Positions 1-6,100 of a stretch of 7,503 bases of DNA are shown piece after piece; position 1 is the stretch's first letter; every line of letters starts with the position of its first letter. Where the stretch lies: positions 1-7,503 of the forward strand of contig JBIKVN010000162.1 in NCBI GenBank assembly GCA_044356865.1, in the 5' to 3' direction. This stretch comes from JBEIUL01 sp044356865. GTDB lineage: Bacteria; Planctomycetota; Phycisphaerae; Phycisphaerales; SM1A02. A program made the translations under genes and the position numbers. The notes below the pieces were generated by a model. That model saw only the letters and a program-made list of their open reading frames with translations, was not told the DNA's origin and searched no databases.

Positions 1-827
1 GCATCAACCCCGACGAGGTGGTCGCCATCGGCGCCGCCATCCAGGGCGGCGTGCTCCAGGGCGAGGTCAAGGACGTGCTGCTGCTCGATGTCACGCCGCT
101 TTCGCTCGGCGTCGAGACGCTCGGCGGCGTGATGACCGCGCTCATCCAGCGGAACACCACGATCCCCACGAGCAAGAAGGAGATCTTCTCGACCGCCGCC
201 GACAACCAGTCGTCGGTGACGATCCACGTGCTGCAGGGCGAGCGAGAGTTCGCGGCCGACAACCGCAGCCTCGGCCGCTTCGACCTCGCGGGCATCGCCC
301 CGGCCCCCCGCGGCCTGCCGCAGATCGAGGTCGAGTTCGCGATCGATGCGAACGGCATCCTCTCGGTGACCGCGACCGACAAGGCCACCGGCAAGAAGCA
401 GGAGATCAAGATCACCGGCTCGAGCGGCCTCTCGAAGGACGAGGTCGAAAGGATGCGCAAGGAAGCCGAGGCGAACGCCGCGGCCGACAAGGCGAAGCGA
501 GAGCTCGTCGACCTCAAGAACCAGGCCGACTCGCTGGCCTACCAGGTCAAGAAGCAGCTCGAGGAGCACGGCGGCAAGATCTCGCCCGAGGCCCGCGGCA
601 AGGTCGAGTCGGCGGTCGCCGCCCTCGAGACCGCGATCAAGGGCGACTCGAAGCCCGCGATCGAGGCGGCGATGAAGACCCTGAACGAAGCCGCGAGCGA
701 GCTCGGCAAGGCCGTCTACGAGGCGAGCGCCGCGGCCGGCGGCGCCGGAGCGGCCGGGGCCGAGGCGGCGAAGCCCAAGAAGGACGATGTCATCGACGCC
801 GAGTTCGAGGTCAAGGACGGGAACTGA
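1..827 (+). CDS. dnaK: Chaperone protein DnaK (Hsp70), C-terminal part; 5' end outside window
   Basis: This is the ATP-dependent Hsp70 chaperone, which binds exposed hydrophobic peptides in the cytoplasm together with DnaJ and GrpE. The first full codon is at base 3, and about 274 residues are visible before the TGA at 825-827. That is close to what remains of a 638-residue E. coli-type DnaK after the same motif, so the 3' end looks complete. The visible part opens with INPDEVVAIGAA, the end of the nucleotide-binding domain. It continues through the interdomain linker (DVLLLDVTPLSLGVE) and the beta-sandwich peptide-binding domain (TTIPT, VLQGER, APRGLPQIEVEF, DANGILSVTA). A helical lid follows, then an Ala/Gly-rich disordered tail ending in DDVIDAEFEV, typical of bacterial DnaK. 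No grpE or dnaJ follows. The GTG at 18 is an internal valine codon, not a start. A hairpin just downstream probably ends the transcript. Confidence 0.97.
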   Translation, partial: INPDEVVAIGAAIQGGVLQGEVKDVLLLDVTPLSLGVETLGGVMTALIQRNTTIPTSKKEIFSTAADNQSSVTIHVLQGEREFAADNRSLGRFDLAGIAPAPRGLPQIEVEFAIDANGILSVTATDKATGKKQEIKITGSSGLSKDEVERMRKEAEANAAADKAKRELVDLKNQADSLAYQVKKQLEEHGGKISPEARGKVESAVAALETAIKGDSKPAIEAAMKTLNEAASELGKAVYEASAAAGGAGAAGAEAAKPKKDDVIDAEFEVKDGN

Positions 828-859
828 GTCCCGGACCGCGTTTCACGCACCAGACCATG

Positions 860-908
860 CCGCGGCCCCGCCCCGATGAGCCTTCGGAGGCGGGGCCGCG
901 GGACTTTT
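860..908 (+). terminator. Probable Rho-independent terminator after dnaK
   Basis: Bases 860-872 and 889-901 are perfect reverse complements, giving a 13-bp stem made almost wholly of G-C pairs. The 16-base loop can form three further inner pairs. The stem is followed within three bases by TTTT at 905-908. It begins 32 bases after the dnaK stop. The T run is short, so termination efficiency is uncertain, but the perfect stem in this position makes an intrinsic terminator the simplest reading. Confidence 0.65.
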
Positions 909-949
909 CGCGGTAAGGCGCCTCCACGGGAAACGCGGCCGGTCCCGGT

Positions 950-955
950 TAGACT
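950..955 (+). promoter_or_regulatory. Weak candidate -10 element upstream of ptsI
   Basis: TAGACT at 950-955 matches four of six positions of the sigma-70 -10 consensus. It stands out as one of the few A/T-containing stretches between the dnaK terminator and the ptsI start. Transcription from here would give a leader of about 45 bases. No good -35 hexamer lies 16-18 bases upstream, so this is only a candidate. Its main support is that a terminator just upstream implies a new promoter for ptsI. Confidence 0.25.
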
Positions 956-988
956 CCCTCCTCCCCGCCCCCGCACGGCCCCGCCGCC

Positions 989-993
989 GGAGG
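989..993 (+). promoter_or_regulatory. Possible Shine-Dalgarno site for ptsI
   Basis: GGAGG at 989-993 lies 14 bases before the ATG at 1008. That spacing is longer than ideal, but this is the only clear purine-rich match. It supports the 1008 start over the in-frame ATG at 876, which lies inside the loop of the upstream terminator hairpin. Confidence 0.45.
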
Positions 994-1007
994 CCGGACG
1001 ACCGGCC

Positions 1008-2765
1008 ATGAACCTTCTCCGCGGCATCGCCGTCTCCCCCGGCATCGTGATCGGGCGCGTGCTCGTCCTTGGCGAGGCGGAGCAGCATGTCCCGCACCGG
1101 ACGCTCGACGACGGCGAGATCGAACCCGAGCTCGACCGTCTCGCCGCGGCCCTCGATGGGGCCCGCCGCGACCTCGTCGCGCTGCGGGACCGCACCGCCC
1201 GCGAGCTCGGCGACGAGCCGGCGAAGATCTTCGAGTTCCATATCGGCCTCCTCGGCGACCGGAGCCTGGTCGAGCCGATCCGGCGGCGGGTCCGCGAGAA
1301 GCGCGAGAACGCCGAGGCCGCGGTGGCCGAGCAGTTCAAGCTGCTCGCCGCCCAGTTCCGCTCGATGGGCAACGAGGTCTTCCGGCAGAAGGCCAACGAC
1401 GTCATCGACCTCGACCGCCGCGTGCTGAACGCCCTGATGGGCGCCGACGAGAGCCGCCTCTCGCGGCTTTCCGAGCCGGCGATCATCGTCGCCCACGAGC
1501 TGACGCCGAGCCAGACCGCGGGCATCCAGCGCGACAAGGTGCTGGGCGTGGCGATCGACCTCGGCGGCCGCACGAGCCACACCTCGATCGTGGCCCGCGC
1601 CCTCGAGATCCCCGCGGTCGTCGGCTGCCAGCGCCTGTCGACGATGGTCGAGGACGGCGACCTCGTGATCATCGACGGCGACACCGGCACCGTCGTCGTC
1701 AAGCCCGACGAGGGCACCGTCGCGCGATACCGCCTGGACCAGGAGCGGCTCGGCGAGTTCCGCCGCAGCCTCCGCGGCCTGCGTGGGCAGCCGTGCGAGA
1801 CCAAGGACGGCACGCGGATCCGCCTCCTCGGCAACATCGAGTTCCCGCACGAGTCCGACTCGGTCCTCGTGCACGGCGGCGACGGCGTCGGGCTCTATCG
1901 CACCGAATTCCTCTTCCTCACCGGCAAGCACGAGCCGACCGAGGAGGACCACTTCGAGGCGTATCGTTCGGCGCTCGCCCGGCTCGAGGGCCGCCCGCTG
2001 ACCATCCGCACCCTCGACCTCGGCGCCGACAAGTACACGCAGCAGCGGGCCGCCGAGCCCGAGCGGAACCCCTTCCTCGGGTTGCGCAGCATCCGCTACT
2101 GCCTGCAGAACCCCGACCTCTTCAAGACGCAGCTGCGGGCGATCCTGCGGGCGAGCGTGCACGGGCCGGTGAAGGTCATGTTCCCGCTCGTGTCGAACGT
2201 GATGGAACTGCGGCAGGCGAAGATGATCCTGCGGGACGTCGCCGAGGAGCTCGAGGAGGAGGGCGTCCCGTACCGCCCCCACCTGCCGGTCGGGATGATG
2301 GTCGAGGTGCCGAGCGCGGCCCTGATGGCCCGGACCTTCGCGAGCGAGGTCGAGTTCTTCTCGATCGGCACCAACGACCTGATCCAGTACACCCTCGCGG
2401 TCGACCGCGGGAACGAGCGGGTCGCGCCGCTCTACACGGCGGCCAATCCGGCGGTCCTCCAGCTCATCAAGGGCACCCTCCGGGCGGGCCGCCGGGCCGG
2501 GATCGAGGTCTCGATCTGCGGGGAGATGGCCGGCGAGGCCCTGTACACGCGTTTGCTCGTGGGGCTCGGCTTCCGTACACTGTCGCTCGTGCCGAGCCAG
2601 ATCCCGCTCGTGAAGCGGATCGTCCGTTCGGCCGATCTCGAAGACTGCGAACGCCTCGCCCGAAAGGTCGGTTCGTTCGACTCCGACCGGCAGGTGCTCA
2701 GTTACCTCCGGGACGATCTCAGGAAAGTGGACCCCGAGATCTTCGGCGGCCTGCTCGAGGAATGA
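1008..2765 (+). CDS. ptsI: Phosphoenolpyruvate-protein phosphotransferase (PTS Enzyme I)
   Basis: Enzyme I takes phosphate from phosphoenolpyruvate onto a histidine and passes it to HPr, the first step of the cytoplasmic phosphotransferase system. The protein is 585 residues, close to the usual 570-580. The ATG at 1008 gives MNLLRGIAVSPGIVIGR, a standard Enzyme I N-terminus; 44 residues of upstream open frame lack family similarity. The HPr-binding helical region spans roughly residues 25-145. The phosphohistidine swivelling domain follows, with GGRTSHTSIVAR and active-site His191. The PEP-binding barrel occupies about 260-585. By alignment to E. coli numbering plus two, Arg298 (GLYRTEF), Arg334 (TIRTLDLGADK), Glu433 (VEVPSA), Asp457 (GTNDLIQY), Arg467 and catalytic Cys504 (ICGEMAG) are all present, so the enzyme should be active. 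There is no GAF domain, so it is not the nitrogen-PTS PtsP form. No HPr or EIIA gene is adjacent, so its partner must be elsewhere. Confidence 0.95.
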   Translation: MNLLRGIAVSPGIVIGRVLVLGEAEQHVPHRTLDDGEIEPELDRLAAALDGARRDLVALRDRTARELGDEPAKIFEFHIGLLGDRSLVEPIRRRVREKRENAEAAVAEQFKLLAAQFRSMGNEVFRQKANDVIDLDRRVLNALMGADESRLSRLSEPAIIVAHELTPSQTAGIQRDKVLGVAIDLGGRTSHTSIVARALEIPAVVGCQRLSTMVEDGDLVIIDGDTGTVVVKPDEGTVARYRLDQERLGEFRRSLRGLRGQPCETKDGTRIRLLGNIEFPHESDSVLVHGGDGVGLYRTEFLFLTGKHEPTEEDHFEAYRSALARLEGRPLTIRTLDLGADKYTQQRAAEPERNPFLGLRSIRYCLQNPDLFKTQLRAILRASVHGPVKVMFPLVSNVMELRQAKMILRDVAEELEEEGVPYRPHLPVGMMVEVPSAALMARTFASEVEFFSIGTNDLIQYTLAVDRGNERVAPLYTAANPAVLQLIKGTLRAGRRAGIEVSICGEMAGEALYTRLLVGLGFRTLSLVPSQIPLVKRIVRSADLEDCERLARKVGSFDSDRQVLSYLRDDLRKVDPEIFGGLLEE

Positions 2766-2850
2766 CCTCGGGCCCCCGCGAGGATCCCCAGGTCCGTTGA
2801 TGGAACACCCCGCCCGCGGCACGTTGTCGCGGACGGATTCAGGAAACAGG

Positions 2851-2884
2851 GCCGGTGCCGGAGTCGCGACGCGACCCCGCCGGC
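2851..2884 (+). promoter_or_regulatory. Imperfect hairpin in the rne upstream region
   Basis: Going inward, bases 2851-2855 pair with 2880-2884. Then 2859-2861 pair with 2877-2879, and 2863-2867 pair with 2871-2875 around a GAC loop. This gives 13 base pairs broken by a 3-base bulge and one A:C mismatch. It could be a T-less terminator for ptsI, a leader structure of rne, or chance pairing in GC-rich DNA. Confidence 0.3.
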
Positions 2885-3038
2885 CGAGTGCACACGGCCG
2901 CCTCCGGACGCGGGCCGACCCGGCGCTCGACGACTCGTTCGTCAGGGGCGCCGCCGAGGTCCCCGGAGGCGGATGAGGAGCCGGATCCCCGCTCGCGTCG
3001 GCGTTGCCGACGGCCGCGGCGGGAGAACCCGGCGGCGC

Positions 3039-3052
3039 GGGCCGATCGGCCC
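3039..3052. promoter_or_regulatory. Perfect 14-base palindrome
   Basis: GGGCCGATCGGCCC is its own reverse complement, 129 bases before the rne start. It has no loop, so as DNA it resembles a dimeric-protein operator more than an RNA hairpin. Short GC palindromes are common by chance at this base composition, and I recognise no known regulator site. Confidence 0.25.
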
Positions 3053-3101
3053 CGCCTGGAGTCCTGGTCACGGCGACGCCGGCGGCCGTTCCCCGTCCGT
3101 T

Positions 3102-3118
3102 CCCGGATCGTGTCCGGG
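3102..3118 (+). promoter_or_regulatory. Small hairpin upstream of the rne start
   Basis: CCCGGA (3102-3107) and TCCGGG (3113-3118) form a perfect 6-bp stem around a 5-base loop, ending 62 bases before the rne ATG. No T run follows, so it is unlikely to be a terminator. It could be part of the mRNA leader. Confidence 0.3.
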
Positions 3119-3165
3119 CCCCGCACGCATTCGGCCTTGCCCCGACCCGCGACCGGCGACACGCC

Positions 3166-3173
3166 GGAGAGGA
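3166..3173 (+). promoter_or_regulatory. Strong Shine-Dalgarno site that fixes the rne start
   Basis: GGAGAGGA lies 7 bases before the ATG at 3181, which is ideal spacing and the best ribosome-binding match in the window. It decides for 3181 over the in-frame TTG at 3004, which would add 59 low-complexity residues. The nearer ATG at 3173 is in another frame. Confidence 0.8.
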
Positions 3174-3180
3174 TGGCGGC

Positions 3181-6100
3181 ATGTCCGACAACGGACTCCC
3201 CACGACGGAAGGACAGCACGAGGACGAGGTGACCGGCACGGGCGCGAACGGCGAGGCCGGCGCGACCGACGGGAACGAGGGACGCGAGCCGGTCGCGGAC
3301 GCACGCGAGGCGGATCCCGAGACGGATCCCGAGACGGATCCCGAGGAGGCCGACGCCGATTTCGATGACGCCCTCGAGCGGTCGAGCGGGATCATCGCCG
3401 ACGCCGCCGACGCGCTGCTTCGCGACGCCGGGGCACCTCTCGACGAATACGCGGCCGAGGCCCTCGAGCGCGAACGGGGTGACGACGGCGACGTCGACCT
3501 GCTCGAAGAGGACGAGGAGGATGGGGAGAGCGCGGAGGAAGGCCCGGAGGAAGGCGAAGAAGGCGACGAGGGCGAGGAGCCCGGCGAGACGGGGCCCTCG
3601 GCCGAGGGCGGCGAGACCGCCGCGGGCGCCGAGGGCGGCGGCCGCAGCCGGCGGCGCCGACGCGGCCGCGGCCGCCGGCGCGAGGACGGCGGCCGGACCG
3701 AACCGGGCCCCGCGACCGTCGCGGCGCCGGTCCGCAAGCCCGGCCAGAGCGTGATGCTCGTCAACGACCGCCCCGGCGAGGAATGCCGCGTGGCGATCCT
3801 CGAGAACAACCGGCTCGAGGCGCTCTTCATCGAGCGTGAGAGCTCGGCGACGAATGTCGGCAACATCTACAAGGCCCGCGTCACGAACATCGAGCCGGCG
3901 ATCCAGGCCGCCTTCGTCGACTTCGGCGAGGGGGCGAGCGGCTTCCTCCACATCTCCGACCTCCACCCCCGCTACTTCCCCGGCGGCGACAAGGTCGAGA
4001 AGGTCGGCAAGAAGATCCCACGCCGCGAGCGGCCGCTCATGCAGCAGGCGCTCAAGCGCGGCCAGGAGATCCTGGTCCAGGTGCTGAAGGAAGGCCTCGG
4101 CAGCAAGGGCCCGACCGTCACGAGCTACCTGAGCATCCCCGGACGGCTCATGGTGATGATGCCCGAGATGGGCAAGGTCGGCGTGAGCCGCAAGGTCGAG
4201 GACGAGGAGCAGCGCCGCGCGATGCGGAAGATCCTCGACCAGCTCGAGCTGCCGGAGGGCTTCGGCTTCATCCTCCGCACCGCGGGCTTCGACCGCACCC
4301 TCGGCGAGCTCAACCGCGACGTCGCGTACCTGAGGCGGCTCTGGGAAGTGATGCGGAAGCGCATGGATTCGACCGGCGCGCCGTGCCTCCTGTACTCCGA
4401 GGGCGACCTGCTCATCCGTACCTTGCGGGACCTCGCCGACGAGCATGTCTCCACGGTGGTGATCGACAGCGAGCCGGCGTTCCGCAAGGCGAAGGCGTTC
4501 CTCGAGGTGGTGGCGCCGACCTCGGCCCCGAGGCTGGTCTTCTGGGACCGGGAGACGCCGCTCTTCCACGCCTTCGACGCCGAACGGCAGGTCACGATGC
4601 TGCACTCCCGCGAGGTGCCGCTGCCGTCGGGCGGGGCCCTCGTGATCGACCAGACCGAGGCGATGGTCGCGATCGACGTGAACAGCGGCCGCAGCCGTTC
4701 GGCCCGCGATTCCGAGACGAACGCGTACCAGACCAACCTCGAGGCGGTCGAGGAGATCGCCCGGCAGTTGCGGCTGCGCGACCTCGGCGGCGTGATCGTG
4801 AACGACCTCATCGACATGCGGAGCCACAAGCACCGCCGCGAGATCGAGGGGCGGTTCGCGGCCGCCCTGCGGCGGGACCGGGCCAAGACCACGATCGCGC
4901 CGATCTCGGACTTCGGCGTGCTCGAGATGACCCGGCAGCGGATGCGGCCGAGCGTCCGCAAGACGCACTTCATGGATTGCCCGCACTGCCACGGCATCGG
5001 CGAGATCAAGCAGCCCGACGTGGTCGCGGGCGACGCCCTCCGCGAGATCGAATGGCTCTTCTCGAACGCGCCGGTGAAGCGGGTCGAGCTGGTCTGCTCG
5101 GTGAAGGTCGCGACGGTGCTGCTTTCGACGCGGCGCAGCGCCCTCACGCGGCTCGAGCGCACCACCGGCAAGCGGGTCGACGTGCGGATCAGCGAGGCGA
5201 TCGCGATCGACCGCGTCGACCTCTACGCCTACGACGGGCACGGGGCCGACCTCGAGATCCCGCGGCTTCCGAAGCCGCAGCGGCCCGATCTCGCGGCCCT
5301 TCCGCCCGAGGTGCCCGAATCGCAGCGCGAACACGACGAGGACGACGACGACTTCGAGGTCGTCGAGGAGGGCGGTCGCCGTCGCCGCCGGCGGCGCCGC
5401 CGCCATGGCCCGGCCGACACCACCGCGATGATCATGGGCGGGAGTTTCGACGACCTGCCCGAGATCGACGAGTCGGGCGGCGGGATCACCGTCGCGCAGG
5501 CGATCGAGCGCGAGAAGGCTTCGGCGCGGGCGGAAGCCGCCGCGAAGGAGGCGGCGCGGAAGGAGTCCGCCCAGCGGCAGCGGCAGGCGCCGTCGCAGGG
5601 TGCTTCGCAGCCCGCCGCCGGCGAAGGCGGAGAGCCCGGCGAGGGCGGCGGCCGTCGCCGTCGTCGCCGCCGGCGCGGTCGCGGTCGCGGTCGCGGTCGC
5701 GAGGGCGAGATCGCCACGGTCCCGACCGAAGCCGCACCGCCCCCGCCGCCACCCCCGCCGAGCGAACCGATGGCGTTGCACCTGCTCGCGAAAGATCTCG
5801 GCCTCACGAGCAAGGACCTGCTCGGTCGCATCGCCGAAAGCGGCGCGTTCGAGGCGAAGAGCCACATGACCAAGCTCACCGGCGAGCAGGTCGATCTGGT
5901 GCGCTCCTGGTTCAAGCCGCCCGAGCCCGAGCCGATACCCCCGTCCACCGAAGAGATGGACGACGAGGGCGACGAGGGCGAGGCGGAGGGCGGATCGGAT
6001 TCCGAAAGCGGTGCTTCCGCCTCCGACGGCCAGCCCGGCGAGGGTGGCGGGCGGCGGCGCCGTCGCCGTCGGCGCGGACGCGGTCGCGGCCGTGGCGAGG

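Larger units (their letters stand above)
2766..3180 (+). other. 415-base gap between ptsI and rne; no convincing gene, several dyads
   Basis: I see no gene with recognisable product here on either strand. A 58-codon frame (ATG 2800 to TGA 2974-2976) has only a weak AGG before it and an Arg/Gly/Pro-rich translation typical of chance frames at this GC. There is a 5-bp inverted repeat right after the ptsI stop (2766-2770 with 2779-2783) without a T run. An imperfect hairpin lies at 2851-2884, a perfect palindrome at 3039-3052 and a 6-bp hairpin at 3102-3118. No convincing -35/-10 pair is visible. By analogy with E. coli rne, whose long 5' leader mediates autoregulation, part of this gap may be an RNase-responsive leader; that is inference. 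Confidence 0.6.

Noticed and set aside
876..1007. Upstream in-frame ATG extension of ptsI (44 extra residues)
   Set aside because: This start lies in the loop of the probable dnaK terminator, and the added residues are Arg/Pro-rich with no Enzyme I similarity. The ATG at 1008 gives the standard family N-terminus.
2800..2976. 58-codon frame in the ptsI-rne gap
   Set aside because: It has only a weak AGG as ribosome site and an Arg/Gly/Pro-rich translation with no recognisable motif, as expected by chance at this GC content.
3004..3180. Upstream in-frame TTG start for rne adding 59 residues
   Set aside because: The ATG at 3181 has an ideal GGAGAGGA seven bases upstream. The extension is low complexity and starts at a rarer codon.
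843..3866. Minus-strand open frame of 1007 codons antisense to ptsI and the start of rne
   Set aside because: It is low-complexity Ser/Pro/Arg sequence opposite a fully conserved Enzyme I and shows no recognisable domain. It is a composition artefact.
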